Counted from the stretch's first letter, positions 7,889-15,699 are shown. The stretch: DNA of 64,000 nt from Methanobrevibacter sp. (GCA_017434525.1 JAFRFD010000001.1:19944-83943); one strand, 5' to 3'. Made by a program: numbers and translations. Notes: generated from the letters alone by a model not told the origin.

Positions 7889-8836
7889 ATGAGTGATATT
7901 GCATCTGAAATTCACAAAAAAGCTATTGAATGCGGTTATGATAACTGCGGAATAATAAGTCTTGATGAACTGGATGACTATAAGGTTTATTTGGATGAGA
8001 GAATTTCAAAAATACCTGAAAGCAGATTCGTTTACGGATTTTACGATAATTTCACAAATTTAAAGGAAAGGTTTCCATGGGCAGAATCAGTTATAATATG
8101 CACAATATGGTTTGGAAAATACAAATATCCAAAATACCTTCGGCAAAAATATGCAAAATCGTTCTTTCTCTCAATAAACACGGTTCCTGATTCTCAGGAA
8201 TATAAAAAGAAAAAGTCATTTGAAACTTTCCTTGCTGAAAATGATATCCAATTTGCCGGAGGAGATGATAACGCTCCAGGAAGCATTCTGCCGTTAAGGC
8301 ATGCTGCAGTCAAGGCAGGTCTTGGAATATTCAGGAAAAACAACTTCTTTTACAGTGAGAAAGGATCATATTATGCGCTTGAAGCTTTTGTAATTGATAA
8401 AAAACTGGAGCTAAAGCATGATTTGAAAATCAAGCCATGTTCGGATAAGTGCACAGTCTGCCGGAAAACATGCAGGACCCATGCATTATGCGATGCATAT
8501 ACAATGAATCCCACCAGATGTATTTCCCTGTTGACGACATTTGCAGGAGGCAATCTTCCAGCCGATATTTACGATGAAACTATAGGAACATGGGTGTGCG
8601 GATGTGATGACTGTCAGGATATGTGTCCCCACAACAAAAAACACAACTGGGATGAAGGTGAGGATTTTCCGGGTTTAAATGATATTTTAGAGTTACTGAA
8701 ACTGGAAAATCTTATTGAGGCATCTGATGAGGAGCTTTGTGAGAAAATAATTCCAAAAACAGAATTCCATTTAGGATGCTGGAATGTTGAGGTATTGAGA
8801 GTCTGTGCCAGAAGGGCTTTAAATAACTGTGATTAG
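7889..8836 (+). CDS. QueG-like iron-sulfur protein (4Fe-4S double cluster domain)
   Basis: 315 aa from the ATG at 7889; an upstream TTG would add 17 residues of poor quality. The middle (PGSILPLRHAAVKAGLGIFR) and the Cys-rich C-terminal part resemble epoxyqueuosine reductase QueG. Cys pairs are CSDKCTVCRKTC and CGCDDCQDMCP, enough for two [4Fe-4S] clusters. QueG itself acts on tRNA queuosine, which archaea do not make in the usual way, so the substrate of archaeal members is unknown. It begins about 60 nt after the IS fragment and is on the opposite strand to the proviral genes, as if host DNA had been joined here. Confidence 0.6.
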   Translation: MSDIASEIHKKAIECGYDNCGIISLDELDDYKVYLDERISKIPESRFVYGFYDNFTNLKERFPWAESVIICTIWFGKYKYPKYLRQKYAKSFFLSINTVPDSQEYKKKKSFETFLAENDIQFAGGDDNAPGSILPLRHAAVKAGLGIFRKNNFFYSEKGSYYALEAFVIDKKLELKHDLKIKPCSDKCTVCRKTCRTHALCDAYTMNPTRCISLLTTFAGGNLPADIYDETIGTWVCGCDDCQDMCPHNKKHNWDEGEDFPGLNDILELLKLENLIEASDEELCEKIIPKTEFHLGCWNVEVLRVCARRALNNCD

Positions 8837-8897
8837 AATTAGCAAAATCCATAAATATTTATTAAATTTAGTTTTAAACATATAATTGGTGATAATA

Positions 8898-9782
8898 ATG
8901 CACATACACGGAGAGATAGTTAAACCTCCTATGGTGAAAAATACGGAGCTTCTTGAAGTATCATACGGATGCTCATATGGCAAATGCAGATACTGCATGT
9001 TCTACAAAAACACTGAGTACGGGATATCAAAGCTTGAGGATATTGAAGAAGACCTCAAAGAGATTAAGGAAAAAAATCCGGATGTTGAAAGATTATTCCT
9101 TCTTGGCGGAGAACCGTTCAGCCTGCCAGTCAAAAGACTAAACAAGATACTGGATTTGATAAACGCTTATCTTCCTGGCGTGGACATTGTAATGTACGGG
9201 CGAGTAAACAGTATGAAAAACAAAACTGTGGATGACTTGGCCGAACTTAAGAATAAAGGGATTGTTAATCTTGTAATCGGCCTTGAATCCGGTGATGATG
9301 AAGTGCTTGAAAGAATCAATAAAGGATACGACAGCAGACAGGCTGAAGAATATTTAAGCAAACTCAATAAGGCAGGAATAAATTACAGTCTGATATATAT
9401 TGCAGGCCTTGCAGGTCATGGAGAGAAAAACTGGAGCAGAAATGCATTAAATACAGCCAAACTCATAAATAAGATTCATCCTACAGGATTATGTTTAACA
9501 ATGCTTTATCTCAATGAAGGCATACCTTTATATGATGAGGATTTGAAAAATGGAGATTTCACTGAAGCCAAAATGCTTGAAATATTAAAGGAGTTTAAAC
9601 TGCTTCTTGAAAACATTAACATTCCTATACACATATTTAATGAGGAAGCCGCCACATTAATGTCAATTAAGGCAGATTTTCCAGAAGAAAAGAACTATGC
9701 AATTAAATTCTTTGATGATAAAATAAACTCTTTCACACAAGAAGATGAGGACTTTTATGAGTTATACAGGCGCCCAGTATGA
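8898..9782 (+). CDS. Radical SAM protein, unknown substrate
   Basis: 294 aa from the ATG at 8898, preceded by GGTGATAATA; an in-frame TTG upstream overlaps that site. The cluster motif is CSYGKCRYC, a CX4CX2C variant, followed by a glycine motif (FLLGGEPF) and the later radical SAM strand motifs (LVIGLESGDDEVLERINKG, YSLIYIAGLAGHG). This places it among Elp3/MiaB-like radical SAM enzymes. No accessory cluster or B12 domain is visible. It follows the QueG-like gene by 61 nt on the same strand, so co-transcription is possible. Confidence 0.65.
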   Translation: MHIHGEIVKPPMVKNTELLEVSYGCSYGKCRYCMFYKNTEYGISKLEDIEEDLKEIKEKNPDVERLFLLGGEPFSLPVKRLNKILDLINAYLPGVDIVMYGRVNSMKNKTVDDLAELKNKGIVNLVIGLESGDDEVLERINKGYDSRQAEEYLSKLNKAGINYSLIYIAGLAGHGEKNWSRNALNTAKLINKIHPTGLCLTMLYLNEGIPLYDEDLKNGDFTEAKMLEILKEFKLLLENINIPIHIFNEEAATLMSIKADFPEEKNYAIKFFDDKINSFTQEDEDFYELYRRPV

Positions 9783-9950
9783 AGTAAAATAATTAAGATT
9801 ACAAATTAATCTAAAATTTATTTTTTTGATATGAATCATTCGTTATTTAAGATGTTTATTTTTCACAACTTAAAAACATTTTCAACAAAACATTAACATT
9901 ATAGATTTTGGAGACAATGATAATCTTACCATACTTCTGTTATAAGCGAG
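9783..9950. other. AT-rich intergenic sequence before the hairpin locus
   Basis: No gene is seen. The sequence is AT-rich and may hold the end of the radical SAM transcript. From 9951 the composition changes abruptly to GC-rich inverted repeats. Confidence 0.5.
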
Positions 9951-10022
9951 CCAATTCGCCCAGGCCGACCCCACCCCGACCGAAGGGAGGCGTGTGTGGG
10001 AGGCCTGGGTGAATAGAATTGG
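9951..10022. repeat. Long GC-rich inverted repeat (hairpin 1)
   Basis: The arms TTCGCCCAGGCC (9955-9966) and GGCCTGGGTGAA (10002-10013) pair over 12 positions including one G-T. They extend outward as CCAA (9951-9954) with TTGG (10019-10022) across a short bulge. The 35-nt interior is C-rich then G-rich (CCCCACC against GTGTGTGGG) and could pair further. No reading frame explains it. Confidence 0.7.
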
Positions 10023-10120
10023 CGAGCAATACTATAGGGAGGAACAGACCCTCGCCGGTCGGTTCAGTAAGTCATCAATTAATAAAAAGAGTTTATTGTG
10101 ATTAACATTACCATTATATG

Positions 10121-10377
10121 CAGTCCGACCTTTAGGTCGGACTGGATGCCTTGAGCGAAGCGAAAGGCCAATACTATAGACTTAGCAATAATAGCTTTGT
10201 TAGATTTAAGGAACAGGGGCTTGCCCCTGTTCCGGGGTTAAGTTTTGTAAACATTAGTTTGTCGACTCCGAGGAATGGGGGCTTGTCCCCCATTCCGAGT
10301 CGGTAATATGGCAAATGAAGTAAATTCTGCATTGGCATTCGTGGGTAATTAAAGGGGGGCTTGTCCCCCCTTAATTA
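10121..10377. repeat. Array of GC-rich hairpins with a shared CTTG loop
   Basis: Hairpin 2 (10121-10144) has a perfect 10-bp stem CAGTCCGACC with loop TTTA. A small one follows at 10148-10168 (GCCTT with AAGGC). Hairpin 3 (10210-10233) is GGAACAGGGG, CTTG, CCCCTGTTCC. Hairpin 4 (10263-10302) has stem GGAATGGGGG with loop CTTGT and an outer CGACTC/GAGTCG clamp. Hairpin 5 (10346-10377) has TAATTAA and GGGGGG paired around CTTGT. Three hairpins thus share the loop and differ in the length of the G-run (4, 5, 6). This is unlike the surrounding AT-rich DNA. Possible roles are an origin or packaging site, a structured RNA, or strong terminators for the minus-strand scaffold transcript. Confidence 0.7.
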
Positions 10378-10421
10378 GGCATTAAGGGTTTCAATGCACG
10401 ATTTGCCCCACTAGGTGAAAT

Positions 10422-10532
10422 ATGAATATGATGGAGAGTGAAAACACATCAAATCACTCCCCACAACTAAACAACGAGCAATTCAATGAAGAAATACTAG
10501 CTCCGGTGGAAAAAGCAAAAACACCATCATAG
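10422..10532 (+). CDS. Small proviral ORF of 36 aa, unknown
   Basis: An ATG at 10422 follows TAGGTGAAAT and heads 36 codons rich in Asn, Glu and Ser (SENTSNHSPQLNNEQFNEEI, then LAPVEKAKTPS). ATGs at 10428 and 10431 are alternatives. The stop ends one base before the stop of the oppositely oriented scaffold gene, with no intergenic space. It could be a genuine small gene or the N-terminal stub of a truncated virion gene. No family is recognised. Confidence 0.4.
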   Translation: MNMMESENTSNHSPQLNNEQFNEEILAPVEKAKTPS

Positions 10533-11498
10533 CTAGATTCTAGTTCTATTGAATCCCATATCCTTTAGGATTTTATTATATTCCTCACGAGTTGTGAAGG
10601 AAGGGGCATCCTCATCTCCAGTGCTGCCGGTTTCGCCGACCTCACCTGCCTCACCAGAGTTGGAAGGATTTCTTCCTCCAGGTGTTGAACCATCATTACT
10701 AGCTTCAATTTTAATTCTTCTCTCAGCCAGCTTTTCCATTAATTCCATATCAACGTCACCAGACAATAGCTTATCTATTATCTCCTTATCCTGCTGATTC
10801 TCATTATAATTAAAGTTGTACTTAGCTTCGTACTCTTTAATCTTCCTTTCATTCTCAGCTTTTCGCAGTTCAGATAATTCCTTTAAGATATCATCTTTAC
10901 TATCAATGAATTCTTTATTTTCTTCAATAGCTTTTTTAATCTCTTCATATTTTTCAGATTCTTCTTTTAAAGTTTTAATCTCTTCCTGAAGCTTTCCGAT
11001 TTCAGCATCCTTTCCTTGCAATTTTTCTAATAACAAACTTGTAGCTACATTAGCGTCCTTGCTTGGAGGCTGAGGCTGTGGCTGAGGTTGAGGAGCAGGT
11101 TCAGGATTACCCCCATCTCCACCATCTCCGGCTATATCAGAATTCAACAGGGTAATTTTTCTAGGGCTTTTAGTTACACCAACATCTATCAAACTCATAG
11201 TATCAATTCCAAATGAATCTCCATTATCTTTCAATAAGACATCAACTTTAGGAGAAAGGCCTTTACCTTCCATATCCAGTTCATCAGGGATTTCAATAAA
11301 TAGCTTGCCTTCTTCATAGCTTATATCATTTCCAATGCCAATATAGATCTTATCATGTTCTTCAGTTAGTGGAATTCCTCCACGATAGTTTTCAGCTATT
11401 AGCTTTAGATCCTCTTCAGTCCATTCAACAGGTTTGGTTAACCTTTCATCCAAGTCGGAATAGTCATAAGATCCGACTTCAAAAAGTTCATGCCTCAT
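10533..11498 (-). CDS. Prohead protease/scaffold-like protein
   Basis: About 321 aa from the ATG at 11498, chosen because AGTGATAATG precedes it with the spacing used elsewhere in this genome; ATGs and a GTG lie just upstream. Residues 1-115 form a compact domain (VEWTEEDLKLIAENYRGGIP, LTEEHDK, GLSPKVDVLL, FGIDTMSLIDVGVTKSPRKI) like the protease-type N-terminal domain of capsid maturation proteins, though no catalytic triad can be assigned with certainty. A Pro/Gln linker (PAPQPQPQPQPP) and a coiled coil at about 155-255 follow, as in scaffolds. It directly follows the portal gene, the standard head-gene order. The expected capsid gene downstream is absent. Confidence 0.65.
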   Translation of the reverse strand: MRHELFEVGSYDYSDLDERLTKPVEWTEEDLKLIAENYRGGIPLTEEHDKIYIGIGNDISYEEGKLFIEIPDELDMEGKGLSPKVDVLLKDNGDSFGIDTMSLIDVGVTKSPRKITLLNSDIAGDGGDGGNPEPAPQPQPQPQPPSKDANVATSLLLEKLQGKDAEIGKLQEEIKTLKEESEKYEEIKKAIEENKEFIDSKDDILKELSELRKAENERKIKEYEAKYNFNYNENQQDKEIIDKLLSGDVDMELMEKLAERRIKIEASNDGSTPGGRNPSNSGEAGEVGETGSTGDEDAPSFTTREEYNKILKDMGFNRTRI

Positions 11499-11507
11499 CA
11501 TTATCAC

Positions 11508-11556
11508 TTTTTATTATATTATTTATTATATATTTTATTACTTATTTTATATAAAT
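11508..11556 (-). promoter_or_regulatory. Proviral leader C: TATA element plus two 12-nt units
   Basis: On the minus strand TTATATAAAATAAGT (11554-11540) is followed by AATAAAATATAT (11539-11528) and AATAAATAATAT (11527-11516), then a partial AATAAAAA and the GTGAT ribosome-binding site. It separates the portal and scaffold genes, so the scaffold can be transcribed on its own. Confidence 0.65.
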
Positions 11557-11561
11557 ATTTA

Positions 11562-12863
11562 TTATACTTCAACCCCTGCATCAGTTACAAGCCTCTCACC
11601 TACTGGCTGTTCTTCCTCAAAGTTACTTAGATAGTTTTTATAAATCTCATCACCTTCAGAAGAAAGTTCCATAATGTATCTTAACACATCATCTCTTGAA
11701 TAGCTGAAGTAAATATCTAAAGTTTCACTAATACCCATTAGCTTCAGTTGCATATTCAATAGCTGATTGCAATACTTTAACACCCACTTTTGATCATTAG
11801 CTACATTAACAATAAAACCTGTAATAGCTGAATCGTTAATGTACTCGGCCACATTCTGATTGGACTTTTCATTACCTGCCTGTGACTGAGGAGTTACAAA
11901 AGTCCTTAAGATATTATTTCTAAAGATTTCAGTTTGCCTAGTATAGTCAGACTGGTAGTTGTTACCCCCAAGTATTTTAGATTCAATTCCTGGAGGTACA
12001 ATAGCCACATTGCTTCCGGCGGTAGTTCCATAATCAGCATATAAGTTTTCCTTAGCAGTGGATGAAAGTTCAGTAATATAAGGTTGACCGTTTGCGTCCA
12101 TTGCAGGCTTTACTTCAATAATATTATCTTTATTAATTCTCTCTACCTGGTTTCTCTCCAAATTACACTTGTGGTATATATCATCAAGGCAATTTAGGAT
12201 AATGCTTTGAGCTTCGCAGTAGATTTCATTGTACATGAAGTTAATAACTTCATCAGCTTCATATTTGACCGTTAATGTTCCTTCTTCAACACTAACATAA
12301 TTATCGAACTCTTCCGGAGATCCGTTTACAATATCTTTAGGCATTTCATGAAGGAATAGCTGCACTTCATTATCATCATTGAATTCTTTCTTTAATCCAT
12401 AGCCATGAGCTCCGATTTCAAGAAATACTGGTTTAATGTATTTGCCGATTGACTTATCCCAGCGTCGTACTGGTTTGATTAATCCTTCTCCATCAACCAT
12501 TCCACCTTGCAGAATATTTTTAGCAACTTGTGAGATGTCAATTTTCCTTGCCCATAAAATTAAAGTTAATTTCTGTTCAGCAGATAATTTGTTTTCCTTA
12601 TCCACAAGAACAATATTAACATTAGCTTTATCAATTCTGTTTTTCAAAACACCAGCAGTATAACCATCAAGCTTAACAGCATAACGTGCATTAGCTATTG
12701 TCTTATTGATTACTGGTGGAAGTGCATCAACAAGATCAAGACCCGTATTAATCCCATCAGTCTTAGGTTGTCTTTCATCCTCACCCCAATAGGTACGCTT
12801 AGTATTATACTGCTCAACACGATTATTCAGTAATCTAGTTTTAATATAATCAGTAATTCTCAT
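11562..12863 (-). CDS. Phage portal protein
   Basis: 433 aa from the ATG at 12863; an ATG 9 nt upstream is equally possible. The protein has the layout of HK97-type portals. It has an N-terminal wing (LPPVINKTIANARYAVKLDG, KILWARK-like helix LTLILWARKIDISQVAKNIL), a central region with DGEGLIKPVRRWDK, and a C-terminal stem and crown (VPPGIESKILGGNNY, RNNILRTFVTPQSQAGN, then QNVAEYINDSAITGF). Portals form the dodecameric DNA gate of the capsid. The scaffold gene follows at once, but no terminase gene lies upstream, where it would be expected. The family call rests on recognition of these segments and gene order. Confidence 0.7.
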   Translation of the reverse strand: MRITDYIKTRLLNNRVEQYNTKRTYWGEDERQPKTDGINTGLDLVDALPPVINKTIANARYAVKLDGYTAGVLKNRIDKANVNIVLVDKENKLSAEQKLTLILWARKIDISQVAKNILQGGMVDGEGLIKPVRRWDKSIGKYIKPVFLEIGAHGYGLKKEFNDDNEVQLFLHEMPKDIVNGSPEEFDNYVSVEEGTLTVKYEADEVINFMYNEIYCEAQSIILNCLDDIYHKCNLERNQVERINKDNIIEVKPAMDANGQPYITELSSTAKENLYADYGTTAGSNVAIVPPGIESKILGGNNYQSDYTRQTEIFRNNILRTFVTPQSQAGNEKSNQNVAEYINDSAITGFIVNVANDQKWVLKYCNQLLNMQLKLMGISETLDIYFSYSRDDVLRYIMELSSEGDEIYKNYLSNFEEEQPVGERLVTDAGVEV

Positions 12864-12872
12864 AATAATCAT

Positions 12873-12920
12873 TTCATATTTTTTTATTATATTATTTATT
12901 ATATTAATTATATAAAATAA
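12873..12920 (-). promoter_or_regulatory. Proviral leader D: TATA element plus one to two 12-nt units
   Basis: On the minus strand TTATATAATTAATAT (12915-12901) is followed by AATAAATAATAT (12900-12889) and a degenerate AATAAAAAAATAT before the portal start codon. The register of the 15-nt and 12-nt parts is the same as in leaders A-C. Confidence 0.6.
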
Positions 12921-12971
12921 GTAATAAAAATATTGTCATGAAAACTATAAAAAAAATAAGGAAGAATAATA

Positions 12972-14543
12972 TTAATTAAAATAACTGGATAAATCTGCTT
13001 GTTTATCAGAATTTTTTTTGCGGTTAAGTTTCAAATCACCGTTTGATAGCGTTTCTATTGCAGGCATTGATTTGTTTCCATTCATGGCCGCAAATTTTTG
13101 GTAAATAAATCTTAAGGCATTGGTTTTATCATTCAATGTTATGAATATAGGTATTGCAATATTCATTAAATTTACAATATCATTAAACCTATCAAATTTA
13201 TTAAATATATAAATTAAACGTTTATATGTTACTGGACTGCCTGTTTTTTCAAAGACATTCTCCATATATAAATTTACTGCATCATAATAGTTTCCATTAT
13301 TTTCAAGAGATTTTGCTTTTTTATTTCGTTCAAATTGTTTTTTAGTAGGAGTAAAATCTTCAAATACATTAAATGAATATAATTCTTTCGCTTTTTCGTA
13401 TACTAAATCATTTATTTTAGCAGATCGTAATTTTCTATAATAACTCCATTCTTCCTTTGAAAAATCTTTATAAGTAATGCGAGTGTACTCATTGACAACA
13501 TGTTTCTTATATCTACGTGAATAATAATGTCTTAAATCAATTAACTTATTAAAATCATCATTACTTACTTTAACTCTGTGCTGTTTAAGACCGTCAATAT
13601 TCCAATCAATAGAAATTTTTTTATTATTTTCATTTACTTTTTGTTTTCTTTTTTTAGAATCTTCTAATTCAACATCATAACTTTTTTCAATATTTATTAC
13701 CTGTTCATCAGATTTATCTATCATAAATAATACTACATCAATACCCACGACTTCTGCTAAAAATTTATGCCATTGTATTTGTTTAAAAGAAGGATTGTCT
13801 GTTTTAGATTTTACTTCAACAAAGAAAAATTCATTATCATTATAAACAATTAAATCAGGAAGTCCATATGAATAATATTTTAAATCATCAAACATTCTTT
13901 CAAAGATTAAAATTAATTGTTTTTCCGTCAAATAGGAAGGAGTAATTATAAATTGGTTTACTTTGAAGTTATTTCTAAGGCCACAGTAATGATTTTTATT
14001 ATAAAATTCCTGTGGTGGGACTCTAGGGCATATATTTTTGAAATATGCTTTTATAATTTGATTAGTAATATTTGAAATAGGTTTTGGAGAATTAAAATTT
14101 ATTTTAGTAATGCCTTCTCTTGCTGAGGGTATGTTATCAGAAAGCAATTCATAAGTAAATATGGAGTTTACAAAATGTTCATAATCGTAAAGCATAGAAT
14201 ATAAAATCAACCAATAGTTGTTTTCAGCAAAAAAAGCATCATATCCATTTTGTTTATAAAAATCTATTGCAGATTCTTCATAAGATAACTTATTTGAAAG
14301 TGATTGAGAAATATCCTTTGTTGTAACATTCTTAAAAATTATTTTTGCATCCTTTTTATGTTTATAATGATTTATAGGAATAGTAGAATATTTTATTATA
14401 GTTTCATCTATAATGATGGGGTATATAACTTTCCCTAGTAGGTCATTATACAATTTTTCGTAATATTTATCGAAAAGATATCCACAATAATGGCAATTAA
14501 TTTGATGTTCTGTAACTTCGGTATCACACTTTGGACATTTCAT
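12972..14543 (-). CDS. Zinc-ribbon VRR-NUC nuclease, putative defence or mobile-element protein
   Basis: 523 aa. Residues 1-22 hold a zinc ribbon (CPKCDTEV then CHYCGY). A FAN1-like helical part follows at about 90-200 (FYKQNGYDAFFAENNYWLIL). The VRR-NUC core is at about 228-278: GLPDLIVYNDNEFFFVEVKS, then FKQIQWHKFL, giving the PD, E-x-K and Gln residues of this PD-(D/E)XK nuclease group. The last 120 residues are helical and TPR-like. The ATG lies about 8 nt after TAGGTTG. It is 12 nt downstream of a membrane-protein gene, so the two form an operon beside the provirus. DNA cleavage is expected from the family; a defence role is inference. Confidence 0.65.
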   Translation of the reverse strand: MKCPKCDTEVTEHQINCHYCGYLFDKYYEKLYNDLLGKVIYPIIIDETIIKYSTIPINHYKHKKDAKIIFKNVTTKDISQSLSNKLSYEESAIDFYKQNGYDAFFAENNYWLILYSMLYDYEHFVNSIFTYELLSDNIPSAREGITKINFNSPKPISNITNQIIKAYFKNICPRVPPQEFYNKNHYCGLRNNFKVNQFIITPSYLTEKQLILIFERMFDDLKYYSYGLPDLIVYNDNEFFFVEVKSKTDNPSFKQIQWHKFLAEVVGIDVVLFMIDKSDEQVINIEKSYDVELEDSKKRKQKVNENNKKISIDWNIDGLKQHRVKVSNDDFNKLIDLRHYYSRRYKKHVVNEYTRITYKDFSKEEWSYYRKLRSAKINDLVYEKAKELYSFNVFEDFTPTKKQFERNKKAKSLENNGNYYDAVNLYMENVFEKTGSPVTYKRLIYIFNKFDRFNDIVNLMNIAIPIFITLNDKTNALRFIYQKFAAMNGNKSMPAIETLSNGDLKLNRKKNSDKQADLSSYFN

Positions 14544-14555
14544 TATTACAACCTA

Positions 14556-15350
14556 CTATTTATAATCCTTAACAGAATTAATTAAGTTATCCATATCGTT
14601 AATAACCTCTTCAATATTATTTTCTTCAGATAACATTAATTCATTAGTTAAATCATCTACTTTACCAATTAATTGTTTGATTAATTTTTTTCTAGAAACT
14701 ATTTCATATTTTGTTTTATCTGTAAGAGTTATATTATTTAATATTTCAATTTGAGATTCAGCAACTTCTTTACACTTATCTAAAACAGAATTAAATTTAT
14801 TGTTAGTCATTTGAGGTGCTGGAAATCTCTTTTCAATCATTTCTCTAGCTATTTTTTCTTTAGCCTTGAATAATAACAATAAGTCATCATTAGTTGTTAC
14901 TTTTTGTTCTTCAACATCAGTTTTAGGTTTAACAGTAGTTACTTCGGTGTAATCTTTGATGAATAATAAATATATTAATATGCTTAATGAAATAACAACC
15001 AATGCAATCCATAACCAAAATGAAAATGCAATAAGTGTAAATCCTGGTAAAAAAATAAGTAATTCAATGAGCAAATAAGAATCATATATTTTTAATTTAT
15101 CATTGAAATTTCCTTCGCCTCTTTTTAATCGGATTCTTGAAGCTTCTTTTGATTCTCCAGCATATATCAATATTTCATCATCTGTTAATATTCCCTTTTT
15201 GGGTTCTAAAAATGGTTTACCATTCCAAAAACTTGTTTCAATAAGATTTCCTTCACAATCAAAAGTTTTATTTTTGGTATGGGTTAAAGGAGTTGTTAAT
15301 CTTTTTATTTCTTTCTCCTTTAATTCCTGGATGTGATCTCCATCATTCAT
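14556..15350 (-). CDS. Two-TM membrane protein, partner of the VRR-NUC nuclease
   Basis: 264 aa. An N-terminal soluble part (about 1-85) contains TFDCEGNLIETSFWNGKPFL. Two adjacent hydrophobic helices follow at about 92-130 (YLLIELLIFLPGFTLIAFSF, then WLWIALVVISLSILIYLLF). The C-terminal 120 residues are helical and charged, with coiled-coil potential (LLLLFKAKEKIAREMIEKRF). No family is recognised. A strong TATA box about 25 nt upstream implies a leaderless transcript. It is the first gene of a two-gene operon with the nuclease, an arrangement reminiscent of membrane-effector/nuclease defence pairs. Confidence 0.5.
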   Translation of the reverse strand: MNDGDHIQELKEKEIKRLTTPLTHTKNKTFDCEGNLIETSFWNGKPFLEPKKGILTDDEILIYAGESKEASRIRLKRGEGNFNDKLKIYDSYLLIELLIFLPGFTLIAFSFWLWIALVVISLSILIYLLFIKDYTEVTTVKPKTDVEEQKVTTNDDLLLLFKAKEKIAREMIEKRFPAPQMTNNKFNSVLDKCKEVAESQIEILNNITLTDKTKYEIVSRKKLIKQLIGKVDDLTNELMLSEENNIEEVINDMDNLINSVKDYK

Positions 15351-15367
15351 ATATAATGATATGAATT

Positions 15368-15380
15368 TTTTTATATATAC
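15368..15380 (-). promoter_or_regulatory. TATA box of the membrane protein/nuclease operon
   Basis: On the minus strand AAGTATATATAAAAAA is centred about 25 nt before the ATG at 15350, the standard distance from an archaeal TATA box to the transcription start. No ribosome-binding site lies between, so the mRNA is probably leaderless. Confidence 0.55.
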
Positions 15381-15411
15381 TTGTGACTATTATATTAACA
15401 AGTAATATAAA

Positions 15412-15510
15412 TTGAATAGCATATTTTCTAGTGGAAAGAATATTTTTAAACTTGGTGACAAATTCGAGATTGATGTAACAGAAAAGAAAATCAGATTTCA
15501 AAAATATTAA
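15412..15510 (+). pseudogene. Short C-terminal gene fragment (S1/OB-like)
   Basis: Thirty-two codons read NSIFSSGKNIFKLGDKFEID, then VTEKKIRFQKY and a stop. The pattern LGDKxEIxV...KKIRF resembles the end of an S1 RNA-binding domain such as that of RNase R-type proteins. No good start codon exists (TTG at 15412 at best) and nothing upstream in frame continues the domain. I read it as a remnant left by a past insertion or deletion at the edge of the accessory region. Confidence 0.35.
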
Positions 15511-15699
15511 ACTCTGTTTGTCGGATAATCTGGAAACACACACTTAATTTAATATACTCTCATGACCAAATATTATATTAAATTTCATATGCTCTACTTG
15601 ATTGGTGAAAACACTTACCCACTTTTGACAAATTTAATATATTTGTTTTGACCAATTTTTATATGAGCATTTTATACAAAAAGTGTCGGGTAAACAAAC
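15511..15699. other. Promoter region of the DUF2070 gene
   Basis: This short AT-rich region contains TTTTTATATGAGC at about 15656-15668, a TATA-like box some 35-40 nt upstream of the ATG at 15700. No other gene is seen. Confidence 0.4.

Noticed and set aside
7889..8836. True QueG (epoxyqueuosine reductase)
   Set aside because: Cluster motifs match, but archaea make archaeosine and lack the usual queuosine pathway, so I kept the call at QueG-like.
9951..10377. Hairpin array as a CRISPR
   Set aside because: Arms differ in sequence, spacing is irregular, there is no constant repeat of 25-37 nt and no cas gene nearby.
15343..15543. Minus-strand 66-codon frame upstream of the membrane protein
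   Set aside because: It runs over the TATA box of the operon, has no ribosome-binding site and no coherent protein pattern.
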